Source: REEB95 sp050729835 (GTDB taxonomy: Bacteria; Pseudomonadota; Alphaproteobacteria; ATCC43930; CGMCC-115725). From it: a stretch of DNA of 64,000 bases. Below are positions 35,232 through 43,870 of this stretch, in pieces (within the stretch, counting starts at the first letter, position 1; every line of letters starts with the position of its first letter). The stretch is from assembly GCA_050729835.1 (NCBI GenBank), contig JBOHLS010000009.1, positions 28,210 to 92,209 on the forward strand, read 5' to 3'. Below the pieces are notes generated by a model. The model did not search any database, was not told where the DNA came from, and was given only the letters and a program-made list of their open reading frames with translations. A program made the translations under genes and the position numbers.

Positions 35232-36419
35232 GTGGATAGTCACGCCCCCATCGCGACGGTGGCGCCGGAGCGCGGCACGGCGGCGGAGCACGACCTGCGC
35301 CTCGATTTCTTCCGCGGCCTGTCGCTGTTCTTCATTTTCATCGATCACGTTCCCGGGAATTTCCTCGCCTACGCGACGTTCCACGCCCTGGCGTTCTCCG
35401 ACGCCGCCGAGGTCTTCATTTTCATTTCTGGCTTCACCGCCGCACTGGTTTATGGCCGTAGCCTGATGCGCAACGACGCGCTTCTGGCCACGGCGCAGAT
35501 CTATCGTCGCGTCTGGCAGCTCTATGTCGCGCACATCTTCCTGTTCGTCATCTTCGTCGCCGAGGTGTCGTACAGCGTTCTGGTGGTGCACAACGCGATG
35601 TATATCGAGGAAATGCGCGTCGCCAATTTCCTCGAGACGCCGCATCTGGCGGTGATCCGCGCGTTGCTGCTCGTGTTCCAGCCGCAGTTCCTCGACATCC
35701 TCCCGCTCTACATCGTCCTGCTGGCGGCGTTTCCGCTGGTGCTGCTGGGCCTGCGGATCCATCGGCTGCTGCCGTTCGGCCTGTCGGCGCTGCTTTACGG
35801 CGCGACGCTCCTGTTCGGCTGGACCCCGCACACTTATCCGACGCATGCGCCGTGGTTCTTCAACCCGCTCGCCTGGCAGTTCCTGTTCGTGATCGGCGCG
35901 ACCGCGGGCTTCTCTCGGGTCACCGGCGTCTGGCCGTTCCCCGCCGGCGCGTGGTTCCGCGCCCTGGCGATCGCGGTTGCCGGATTCTGTGCCCTGGTCA
36001 GTCTCGATTGGACGATCCACTGGCTCTACGACCCGTTTCCGCTGGTGCTAGCGAAGCAACTGTGGACGCACACGCTCGACAAAAGCAACCTGACGCCGCT
36101 GCGTCTCGCCAATTTTCTCGCCATCGCCGTGACGACCATGGTCTTCGTCAAGCCGGAGAGCCGGTTTCTCCACACGGCCGGGGCCCGGCCGCTGATCGTC
36201 TGCGGTCAGCACTCGCTCTATGTCTTTTGTCTCGGCATCATCCTGGCGGTGCTCGGCCACTTCATCCTGTCCGAGTTCGACGGCGGCCTAGCCATGCAGG
36301 CCGCGGTCAATATCGGCGGCTTCGCGGCGATGATCGGGCTCGCTTATCTACTCGAATGGTACAAGCTCGCTGTCCGCCGGGTGCCCCGCGCCGCGGCGCG
36401 TTCGGAGCGGGCGACATGA
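35232..36419 (+). CDS. opgC: OpgC family membrane protein
   Basis: 395 residues from GTG 35232. About 10 membrane helices. The N-terminal LRLDFFRGLSLFFIFIDHVP with the conserved R and H, and VFIFISGFTAALVYGRSL, match the OpgC family, which adds succinyl groups to osmoregulated periplasmic glucans. The acyltransferase-3 type histidine (FIDHVP) is present. The TGA overlaps the ATG of the first SGNH hydrolase (ATGA). Together they may modify a surface or periplasmic glycan by O-acylation; the glycan is not identified. Confidence 0.88.
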   Translation: MDSHAPIATVAPERGTAAEHDLRLDFFRGLSLFFIFIDHVPGNFLAYATFHALAFSDAAEVFIFISGFTAALVYGRSLMRNDALLATAQIYRRVWQLYVAHIFLFVIFVAEVSYSVLVVHNAMYIEEMRVANFLETPHLAVIRALLLVFQPQFLDILPLYIVLLAAFPLVLLGLRIHRLLPFGLSALLYGATLLFGWTPHTYPTHAPWFFNPLAWQFLFVIGATAGFSRVTGVWPFPAGAWFRALAIAVAGFCALVSLDWTIHWLYDPFPLVLAKQLWTHTLDKSNLTPLRLANFLAIAVTTMVFVKPESRFLHTAGARPLIVCGQHSLYVFCLGIILAVLGHFILSEFDGGLAMQAAVNIGGFAAMIGLAYLLEWYKLAVRRVPRAAARSERAT

Positions 36420-37162
36420 CGCGGGCGATCGCCGGGCTGGTCGCCATGCTCTTCGTTGCTACGCTTTTCGCCGCGCCGGCGCCGGTCGCGGCGCCGGCCG
36501 GCCAATGTGCGGTGTCGCCCGATCTCGGCGCCGACGAGCCGGGGCTGCCCGGCCTCGTCCAGCGCTTTCGCGACCGTCTGCCGGTGGTCATCGTCGCCAT
36601 CGGCGGCGCCTCGACCGCCGGCGTCGCGGCCGGCAGCCCGGCCAACGCCTATCCGCAGCGGCTGCAGGAGGCGCTCGCACGCCGCCACCCCGGCATGAAG
36701 ATCACCGTCATCAACGAAGGCGTTCCGCGCCAGGCCACGCGCGACATGACGGCCCGATTCGCCGCCGATGTGCTTGCCGCCAAGCCCAATCTGGTGATCT
36801 GGGAAACCGGCACCGTCGACGCGGTTCGCGGGGTGGGAATCGACGAATTCGCCACCGCGCTCGAGGACGGTATCGCGATGCTGCGCGCCAGTGGCGCCGC
36901 GGTGATGCTGGTGAACATGCAATACAATCCGAGCCTGGATTCGGTCATCGATTTTGGTTCCTATCTCCGCGCGCTGCGCCACACGGCAGACCTAGATGAC
37001 GTGTACCTGTTCGACCGTTATGCCATCATGCGGTACTGGAGCGACAATGGCCGCTTCGAGCTGGTCGACGTTCCGCGTGGCAAGCAGACCGTCCTAGCCG
37101 GGCAGATTTATCGCTGCCTGGGCGAGACCATGGCCGACGCGATCGACCGTGCCGCCCGCTAG
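36416..37162 (+). CDS. SGNH-hydrolase-like secreted protein with degenerate catalytic motifs
   Basis: 248 residues. A signal peptide (MTRAIAGLVAMLFVATLFAA, then PAPVAAPAGQC) precedes an SGNH fold: VVIVAIGGASTAGVAAGSPA at the Ser block, VINEGVPRQATRDM at the Gly block, VIWETGTVDAVRG where GxND would be, and no DxxH near the C-terminus. The Ser block is GGAS rather than GDSx, Asn is replaced, and the catalytic Asp/His pair is not seen, so activity is doubtful. It is paralogous to the next gene, which has intact motifs. It is coupled to opgC. Confidence 0.8.
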   Translation: MTRAIAGLVAMLFVATLFAAPAPVAAPAGQCAVSPDLGADEPGLPGLVQRFRDRLPVVIVAIGGASTAGVAAGSPANAYPQRLQEALARRHPGMKITVINEGVPRQATRDMTARFAADVLAAKPNLVIWETGTVDAVRGVGIDEFATALEDGIAMLRASGAAVMLVNMQYNPSLDSVIDFGSYLRALRHTADLDDVYLFDRYAIMRYWSDNGRFELVDVPRGKQTVLAGQIYRCLGETMADAIDRAAR

Positions 37163-37174
37163 GGCCGTGTCGGC

Positions 37175-37986
37175 GTGCTGCGCGACGAGATGAGATCGCC
37201 GCCGGTGCTTGCCCGCCGCCAGTATTCCGTCCTGGCATTGGCCTTGCTCGGCCTGAGTGCGGTGGGGCTGCTGTCGGTTGCGCCGGTCGGCCGCCGCGCC
37301 CAGGCCACGATCGATCGCTGCGGCGTCAGCAGCGACTTGGCGCCGCTCGACATGAATTTGCCGCACGTGGCGCAGGCGCCCGCCGCCGGCAAGCCGGTCG
37401 TCATCATCGCCTTCGGCTCGTCCTCGACCTACGGCACCGGCGCCTCAACGCGCGACAAGACTTATCCCAGCCGACTTGCGGCGCTGTTGGTGCGGCGGCT
37501 GCCCGGCGCCAACATCAGCGTCCTCAACCGCGGGGTTGGCGGCGAGGCCGCGGCGACGACGCTGGCGCGCGTCGACAGCGACGTCATCGCCGCGCATCCC
37601 GCCTCGTCATCTGGCAGGTCGGCATCAACGACGTGCTGCGCGACGTCGATCCGGCGGCGGCCGGCGCGGTCATCCGCGAAGGCGTCACGCACATGCAGCG
37701 GGCCGGCATCGACGTGGTGCTGATGGACATGCAGTTCGCGCCGGCGGTTCTCCGGCACGCCGGCTTCCGCGAAATGGAACGCATCATCGCCGCCGAAGGT
37801 CGCGCCCTCAGCGTGCCGGTGATCCGCCGCTTCGCGATGATGCGGGAGTGGGCGGAAGAGGGGCGGATGCCGCTCTCGGTCATGCTCGACCGCGACCGCC
37901 TGCACATGACTGATGCGAGCTACGATTGCCTGGCGCGGCGGATCGGCCGCGGCATCGTCCTCGCGGCGCGGTCGTCCGGTTCCTGA
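37175..37986 (+). pseudogene. SGNH hydrolase, frameshifted
   Basis: A second SGNH hydrolase, starting at GTG 37175 or ATG 37190 with a signal peptide (YSVLALALLGLSAVGLLSVA). The first frame holds IIAFGSSSTYGTGAS (Ser block) and VLNRGVGGEAAATTL (Gly block) up to VIAAHP. At about 37597-37603 the frame changes: the rest (LVIWQVGINDVLRDVDP, Asn block; DRDRLHMTD, DxxH) is read in the +2 frame to 37986. A one-base loss in the CCCGCC region accounts for it. All catalytic motifs would be present in a repaired protein of about 270 residues. Either the gene is broken or the sequence has an indel error. Confidence 0.8.
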
Positions 37987-37989
37987 GTC

Positions 37990-39045
37990 TTAGGGCGTCA
38001 GCATCGCGCGGCCATAGATGCGGCCGGCGCGGAGATCCTCAAGCGTCTCGTTGACGCGCGCCAGCGGCCGCTCGATCAGCGGCATCGGCTCGACCTTGCC
38101 CGTCGTCACCAAATCCATCACCTCGCGGAACTCGGCCAGGCTGCCGACCAGCATGCCTTCGACGGCGATCGAGCGGATCGGCAGTAGCGGCAACGACAGC
38201 GTGAGGTCGCCGCCCATCAGGCCGACGACGATGTATTTGCCGCCGCGCGCCAGCACGTCGATGCCGAGTTGCGCCGTCGCGCTCGCGCCGACGAAGTCGA
38301 TCGCCGCCGCGAGCGGCCCGTTGGCCGCTGCGCGGATGGCGCGGCCGGGCTTTTCCGCCTTCGGATCGATTGCGGCAAGCGCGCCGGCGGCGAGCGCCGT
38401 TTCGCGCTTCTTGGCGTCGAGCTCGACCACGACCGCGCCATTGCCGTGCAACGCCTTCAGCAGCTTGAGGCACATCAGTCCAAGGCCGCCGGCGCCGAGT
38501 ATCAGGATCGGCTGCGTGGTGTAGATCGCGGCGCCGATGCGCTTCAGCGCGGCATAGGTGGTGAGGCCCGAGCAGGCATAGGGCGCCGCCGCCTGCGGTG
38601 GCAGGCTGCCGAGCGGATAGAGATAGCGCGGATGCGGCACGATCACGTAATCGGCATAGCCGCCGGGCCGCCGGATGCCGAGGGTGCATGCGTCATTGCA
38701 CAGCTGTTCGTTGCCCGATCGGCAGACCGCGCAAGTGCCGCAGCCGATCCAGGGATAGGCGACGTAACCGTCGCCCGGCCGAACGCCCTTGGCTTCCGGT
38801 CCGGCGGCGACCACCGCGCCGGCGATCTCGTGTCCCATGGTGATCGGCGGGCCGATGCCATGATCCGGCAGGACGAGGCGCTTGCCGCCGCCCAGCTCGT
38901 AATAGCCGTCATGCAGATGGAGGTCGCTGTGGCAGACGCCGGAGGCCAGCGTCTTCAACAGCACCTCGGAGCCTTGCGGCTGCGGCGTCGGCGTCTCGAT
39001 CGCCGTCAGCGGTTTGCCGAATTCGGTCAAGACGTAGCTTTTCAT
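37990..39045 (-). CDS. Zinc-dependent alcohol dehydrogenase
   Basis: 351 residues of the medium-chain zinc ADH family. Catalytic zinc site: GVCHSDLHLHDG (Cys) and TMGHEIAGAV (GHE). Structural zinc cysteines: GCGTCAVCRSGNEQLC. NAD(P)-binding: PILILGAGGLGLMCLKLLKA. It oxidises a primary or secondary alcohol; the substrate is unknown, as in many AdhP/AdhT-like enzymes. It ends 4 bases from the SGNH pseudogene's stop on the other strand, and starts 98 bases before the divergent epimerase gene. Confidence 0.92.
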   Translation of the reverse strand: MKSYVLTEFGKPLTAIETPTPQPQGSEVLLKTLASGVCHSDLHLHDGYYELGGGKRLVLPDHGIGPPITMGHEIAGAVVAAGPEAKGVRPGDGYVAYPWIGCGTCAVCRSGNEQLCNDACTLGIRRPGGYADYVIVPHPRYLYPLGSLPPQAAAPYACSGLTTYAALKRIGAAIYTTQPILILGAGGLGLMCLKLLKALHGNGAVVVELDAKKRETALAAGALAAIDPKAEKPGRAIRAAANGPLAAAIDFVGASATAQLGIDVLARGGKYIVVGLMGGDLTLSLPLLPIRSIAVEGMLVGSLAEFREVMDLVTTGKVEPMPLIERPLARVNETLEDLRAGRIYGRAMLTP

Positions 39046-39143
39046 GGTCCGAGCTTAGTCCGCGATTTCCCTGCCGCAAGGGGTGATTTCCGCCGCCGGG
39101 CGCGCTATAGAGGCGCGTCGCATCCGGGGGACCCAATCTTCGC

Positions 39144-40130
39144 ATGACCGTGCTCGTCACCGGCGCCGCCGGCTTCATCGGCTACCACGTTTCGGCGGCG
39201 TTGCTGGCGCGCGGCGAGCGCGTCGTCGGCGTCGACAATCTCAATCCCTATTATTCGGTGGCGCTGAAGCGCGCGCGGCTGAAGCAGCTCCAGGCACACA
39301 AACATTTCGCCTTCCATCGGCTTGATCTGGCCTCGTCGGGGCGCGTCGAGGCGCTGCTCAAGCGCGCACGCGGCGTCGACTGCGTCGTGCATCTCGCCGC
39401 CCAGGCCGGCGTGCGCTATTCGCTCGATCATCCGCGCGCCTATGTCGCCTCCAACCTGGTGGCGCAGCTCGAGGTGATGGAGGCCTGTCGCGCGCTCAAG
39501 GGCCTGAAGCACTTCGTCTATGCCAGCTCGTCGTCGGTTTACGGCGGCAACGTCAAGCTGCCCTTCGCCGAGGACGACCGCGTCGAGACGCCGCAATCGC
39601 TCTACGCCGCGACCAAGCGCGCCGACGAGTTGATGGCCTATTGCTATGCCCATCTCTACCGCATTCCGACCACCGGCCTGCGCTTCTTCACGGTCTACGG
39701 CCCGTGGGGCCGCCCCGACATGGCAGCGTGGCTGTTTGTCGAGGCGATCGAGCGCGGCAAGCCGATCAAGCTGTTCAACGACGGCCGCATGCGCCGCGAT
39801 TTCACCTACATCGACGACGTCGTGCACGGCGTGCTCGCGGCGCTCGACCGGCCGCCGACCGACGGTGGGCCCGGTGCGCCGCCGCATCAGGTCTATAATC
39901 TCGGCAACAACCGTGCCGAAGACCTCGGCCGTTTCGTCGCCGTGCTCGAAGCCGCCCTGGGCAAGACCGCCAAGCGCCTGAGTCTGCCGATGCAGAAAGG
40001 CGACGTGCCGGCAACCTATGCCGATATCGCCGCCGCGCGTCGCGATTTGGGTTTCGCGCCGCACACCACCATCGACGACGGCCTGCGCCGTTTCGTCGCT
40101 TGGTACCGCGAATATCACAAGCGGCGCTGA
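39144..40130 (+). CDS. NAD-dependent epimerase (UDP-glucuronate 4-epimerase-like)
   Basis: 328 residues of the extended SDR family. The cofactor motif is VTGAAGFIGYHVSAALL, the catalytic region SSSVYGGNVKLPF with YAATKRADELM (YxxxK), and the C-terminal half binds nucleotide sugar. The segment VVGVDNLNPYYSVALKRARL is characteristic of UDP-glucuronate 4-epimerases, which interconvert UDP-GlcA and UDP-GalA. UDP-GlcA supply would come from the ugd gene at 47.5 kb. It is a single gene, diverging from ADH and convergent with the FadD gene. Confidence 0.9.
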   Translation: MTVLVTGAAGFIGYHVSAALLARGERVVGVDNLNPYYSVALKRARLKQLQAHKHFAFHRLDLASSGRVEALLKRARGVDCVVHLAAQAGVRYSLDHPRAYVASNLVAQLEVMEACRALKGLKHFVYASSSSVYGGNVKLPFAEDDRVETPQSLYAATKRADELMAYCYAHLYRIPTTGLRFFTVYGPWGRPDMAAWLFVEAIERGKPIKLFNDGRMRRDFTYIDDVVHGVLAALDRPPTDGGPGAPPHQVYNLGNNRAEDLGRFVAVLEAALGKTAKRLSLPMQKGDVPATYADIAAARRDLGFAPHTTIDDGLRRFVAWYREYHKRR

Positions 40131-40140
40131 CGCGCCGTTT

Positions 40141-41931
40141 TCAGCCGCCCGGCTTCTCGTAAAGCGCCGCCAGCGCCTCGCCATAGGCCTGACGGATGAC
40201 GTGGCGCCGGATCTTGAGCGTCGGCGTCATCTGGTGGTTGGCGGTGGTGAAGGGCTCGTCGGCGACGATGAAGCGGCGGATGCGCTCGAACGGCGCCAGC
40301 GCGGCGTTGGTGCGCGCAACCGCGGCGGCCAGCCCTTCGCGAATTTCCGGCCGCTCGACCAGCGGCGCATCGGCCGCCGCGTACCCACGCGCGGCTTCGT
40401 CGAGCAGATGCTGGCTCGGCACCAGTACCGCGACGAGATAAGGTTGGCGGTCGCCGGCCACCATCGCCTGGCCGATTTCGGGTTGCAGCGTTAGGCAGCC
40501 TTCGATGCGTGCCGGCGCGACCATCTCGCCGCCCGAGGTCTTGATGAAATCCTTCTTGCGGTCGGTGATCACCAGGAAGCCCTCGCCGTCGAGCCGGCCG
40601 ATGTCGCCGGTGCGCAGCCAGCCGCCGTCGAGCGCGTGCGACGTCGCCTCGGGCTCGTCCCAATAGCCCTTCATCACGTTGGGCCCGCGCACCAGGATCT
40701 CGCCGTCCTCGGCAAAGCTGACTTCCACCCCGGCCACCGGAAGGCCCACCGTGTCGATCTTGATGTGGTCGGGCGGATTGGCGCTGATGACCGGCGCGGC
40801 CTCGGTCTGGCCGTAGCCCTGCAAAAGGCGCAATCCCAGCGCCAGGAAGAAGCGGCCGATCTCGGGATTGAGCGCGGCGCCGCCCGAGACCATCGCCTTG
40901 AGCCGGCCGCCGAATCGCGCCTGCAACTTGCGCCGGACGAGGATTTCCAAAAGCCAATTCTGCGTCAGCTCGAGCGGGTTCATCAGCGCCTTGTCATAGC
41001 GTTTGAGGCCGAGGCGGAGTGCTTCGAAGAACAGCTTTTTGCGCAAGCCGCTCTCGCGCTCGATGGCGCGCAGGATGCGCTGGTGGAAGGCTTCGTAGAG
41101 CCGTGGCACCGCGGTCATGATGGTGGGGCGCGCCTCGAGCAGATTGGCGGCCAGCGTGTCGGCGCCCTCGGCAAAATAGATCTCGGCGCCGAGCGAGATC
41201 GGAAACATCATGCCCGCCGTGTGTTCGTAAGAGTGCGACAGCGGCAGGAAGGACAGAAACACCTCGTGGCCGAGCCCGATCTTCTCGAGCAGGGAGAAGG
41301 CCGAGCGGCAGTTGGCGAGGATGTTGCCGTGCGTCGTCATCACGCCCTTGGGCGCGCCGCCGGTGCCCGAGGTGTAGATCAGGCAGGCGATGTCGTCGCG
41401 GCCGATCGCGGCGATCCAGTCCTCGACCTTGCCGGGCGCGGCGGCGCCGAGCGTGAGCGCCGCCTGCCAGGTGCGATGCGCGATACGCGCCGGCGCCGCT
41501 TTCTCGACGGGCTCGATGGTTAGCGTCGCGACGACGCTCGGCGATTGCGCCGCTGCCGGCAACACGCGCTGCGCCAGCGCCGCGGTCGAGACGATCACCG
41601 CCTTGGCCGTGCAGTTGGTGATGACGTGGCGGTAGTCGTCGATCGTGTGCGTCGTATAGGCGGGCACGGTGATTGCGCCGGCGCTCATGATCGCGAAATC
41701 GGCGACGACCCATTCGGGACGGTTCTCGGCGACCAGCACGACGCGGTCGCCACGGCCGATGCCGAGCGCGCGCAAGCCCTTGGCGAGGTCGATCACCTGT
41801 TGCCGCGCCGCGCGCCAGCTCAGCGCGCGATAGGCGCCGGCGTGCTTCGCCCACAGGAACGGCTGGTCGCCCTGGCGCGCCGCTTCGGTAAAAAACATCG
41901 CGGCGAGGTTGGGGCAGCTGTGGTAATCCAT
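40141..41931 (-). CDS. Long-chain acyl-CoA synthetase (FAA1/FadD15-like)
   Basis: 596 residues, ANL superfamily. Motifs: LIYTSGTGGAPKGVMTTHGN (A3; the second T of the usual TTG is G), GYGQTEAAPVISAN (A5), GGWLRTGDIGRLDGEGFL (A7), ITDRKKDFIKTSGGEMVAPA (A8), and a C-terminal TLKIRRHVI (lysine region). The long insertion and AMP-binding pattern SFLPLSHSYEHTAGM mark the FAA1/long-chain group, which activates fatty acids for beta-oxidation or lipid synthesis. GGGGACCG precedes the start. It is transcribed alone, and diverges from pepF. Confidence 0.92.
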   Translation of the reverse strand: MDYHSCPNLAAMFFTEAARQGDQPFLWAKHAGAYRALSWRAARQQVIDLAKGLRALGIGRGDRVVLVAENRPEWVVADFAIMSAGAITVPAYTTHTIDDYRHVITNCTAKAVIVSTAALAQRVLPAAAQSPSVVATLTIEPVEKAAPARIAHRTWQAALTLGAAAPGKVEDWIAAIGRDDIACLIYTSGTGGAPKGVMTTHGNILANCRSAFSLLEKIGLGHEVFLSFLPLSHSYEHTAGMMFPISLGAEIYFAEGADTLAANLLEARPTIMTAVPRLYEAFHQRILRAIERESGLRKKLFFEALRLGLKRYDKALMNPLELTQNWLLEILVRRKLQARFGGRLKAMVSGGAALNPEIGRFFLALGLRLLQGYGQTEAAPVISANPPDHIKIDTVGLPVAGVEVSFAEDGEILVRGPNVMKGYWDEPEATSHALDGGWLRTGDIGRLDGEGFLVITDRKKDFIKTSGGEMVAPARIEGCLTLQPEIGQAMVAGDRQPYLVAVLVPSQHLLDEAARGYAAADAPLVERPEIREGLAAAVARTNAALAPFERIRRFIVADEPFTTANHQMTPTLKIRRHVIRQAYGEALAALYEKPGG

Positions 41932-42067
41932 CGGTCCCCGAATCGACGCCGTTCTGGTTCGCGGGCCCCTGCGAGATACAGGGCTTGCGCCTTGGCGTCA
42001 ATTTCCCGGTGACCTGCCCATAAGGGCGATCCCGGCGGCGGGCACGAAACAACTGGCGAGGCGAAAC

Positions 42068-43870
42068 ATGGCGGCGCGTCAATCATCGGCGAGGCGGAAG
42101 GGCCCGGCGCTCGGACGCCTGCCGCAATGGGACCTGAACGACCTTTACCCCGGTCCCGACAGCGCCGAATTGAAGCGCGACTTGGCCAAGGCGGAGGCGG
42201 CGGCGCAACGTTTCCAATCGGCCCACGAGGGCAAGTTGGCGCGGCTTTCGGGCGCCGAGCTCGGCGCCGCGGTGCGCGAATTCGAGCGCATCCAGGAGCT
42301 TCTCGGCCGCGTGGGGAGCTACGCCTCGTTGTGCTACGCCGACGACCAGAGCGATCCCGAGAACGGCCGCTTCTTCCAGAACATGCAGGAGAAGACGACC
42401 GACATCTCCACCCGGCTGCTGTTCTTCATGCTCGAGCTCAACCGTGTCGACGACCGGACGCTCGACGAAAAGCTGCGTGCGCCTGAGCTCGCGCATTACG
42501 CGCCGTGGCTGCGCGATTTGCGCGCCTTCCGGCCGTATCAGCTGTCGGACGAACTCGAGAAAATCCTGCACGAGCAAGCGGTCGCCGGCCGCGCCGCGTG
42601 GACGCGGCTCTTCGACGAGACCAATGCCGCCTTGCGCTTCCCAATCAAGGGCAAGAGCCTGACCGGCGCCGAGGTGCTCCACCTGCTGTCCGAGCCCGAC
42701 GGTGCCACGCGCAAGGTGGCGGCCAAGTCAATCGGCAAGGTCTTCGGAGACAATGCCCGGCTTTTCGCGCTGGTCACCAACACCCTCGCCAAGGACAAGG
42801 AGATCGAAGACCGCTGGCGCGGCTTCAAGCGGCCGATCTCGGCGCGCAATCTCGCCAACTACGTCGAGGACGCGGTGGTCGACGCGCTGATCGCGGCGGT
42901 GCGCGCCGCCTATCCCACGCTCGCCCATCGCTATTACCGCATCAAGGCGAAGTGGTTCGGCGTCAGGACGCTGCCTTATTGGGATCGCAACGCGCCGCTG
43001 CCCGATCAGGAAGACAAACTGGTGCCGTGGCCCGAGGCGCAGCGCATCGTGCTCGGCGCCTACGGCGCGTTCTCACCCGCCATGGCCGACGTCGGCAAGC
43101 GCTTCTTCGACCATCGCTGGATCGACGCGCCGGCGCGGCCGGGCAAGGCGCCGGGCGCCTTCGCCCATCCGACGGTGCCGAGCGTGCATCCCTATCTGTT
43201 GCTCAACTATCTCGGCCGTGCGCGCGACGTGATGACCCTGGCGCACGAACTCGGCCACGGCGTCCACCAGGTATTGGCCGGGCCGCGCGGCACGCTGATG
43301 TCGGACACGCCGCTGACCCTGGCCGAGACCGCCTCGGTGTTCGGCGAGATGCTGACCTTCCAGGCGCTGCTCGCCGGCGAAAAGAACATCAAACGGCGCA
43401 AGGCGATGCTCGCCTCCAAGGTCGAGGACATGCTCAACACCGTGGTGCGGCAGATCGCCTTCGTCGAGTTCGAGCGCCGCATCCACGACGAGCGCCGCCA
43501 GGGCGAGTTGACCGCCGAGCGCATCGGCGCGATCTGGCTCGATGTCCAGAAGGAAAGCCTCGGTCCGGCGATCCGCTTCGAGGACGAGTACCGCTGGTAC
43601 TGGGCCTATATCCCGCACTTCATTCACACGCCGTTCTACGTCTACGCCTACGCCTTCGGCGATTGCCTGGTGAACTCGCTCTACGCGGTCTATCAGGGCG
43701 CGGCGCAGGGCTTTGCCGAGAAGTATCTCGACATGCTCAGGGCCGGCGGCACCAAGCGGCACAAGGAGCTGCTGGCGCCGTTCGGGCTCGACGCCTCGGA
43801 CCCGAAATTCTGGCAGAAGGGTCTCGACGTGATCGCCGGCTTCATCGACCAGCTCGAGGCGATGGGCTAG
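42068..43870 (+). CDS. pepF: M3 family oligoendopeptidase F
   Basis: 600 residues, a zinc metallopeptidase of the M3B group that degrades short peptides in the cytosol. The zinc motif is TLAHELGHGVHQVL (HExxH), with the third ligand Glu in LAETASVFGEMLTF about 25 residues on. The N-terminal helical domain (WDLNDLYPGPDSAELKRDL) and C-terminal IPHFIHTPFYVYAYAFGDCL are typical of the pepF/M3 family. The stop shares CTAG (43867-43870) with the convergent amidohydrolase stop. GGCGAGG about 7 bases upstream of ATG is the ribosome site. Confidence 0.94.
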   Translation: MAARQSSARRKGPALGRLPQWDLNDLYPGPDSAELKRDLAKAEAAAQRFQSAHEGKLARLSGAELGAAVREFERIQELLGRVGSYASLCYADDQSDPENGRFFQNMQEKTTDISTRLLFFMLELNRVDDRTLDEKLRAPELAHYAPWLRDLRAFRPYQLSDELEKILHEQAVAGRAAWTRLFDETNAALRFPIKGKSLTGAEVLHLLSEPDGATRKVAAKSIGKVFGDNARLFALVTNTLAKDKEIEDRWRGFKRPISARNLANYVEDAVVDALIAAVRAAYPTLAHRYYRIKAKWFGVRTLPYWDRNAPLPDQEDKLVPWPEAQRIVLGAYGAFSPAMADVGKRFFDHRWIDAPARPGKAPGAFAHPTVPSVHPYLLLNYLGRARDVMTLAHELGHGVHQVLAGPRGTLMSDTPLTLAETASVFGEMLTFQALLAGEKNIKRRKAMLASKVEDMLNTVVRQIAFVEFERRIHDERRQGELTAERIGAIWLDVQKESLGPAIRFEDEYRWYWAYIPHFIHTPFYVYAYAFGDCLVNSLYAVYQGAAQGFAEKYLDMLRAGGTKRHKELLAPFGLDASDPKFWQKGLDVIAGFIDQLEAMG

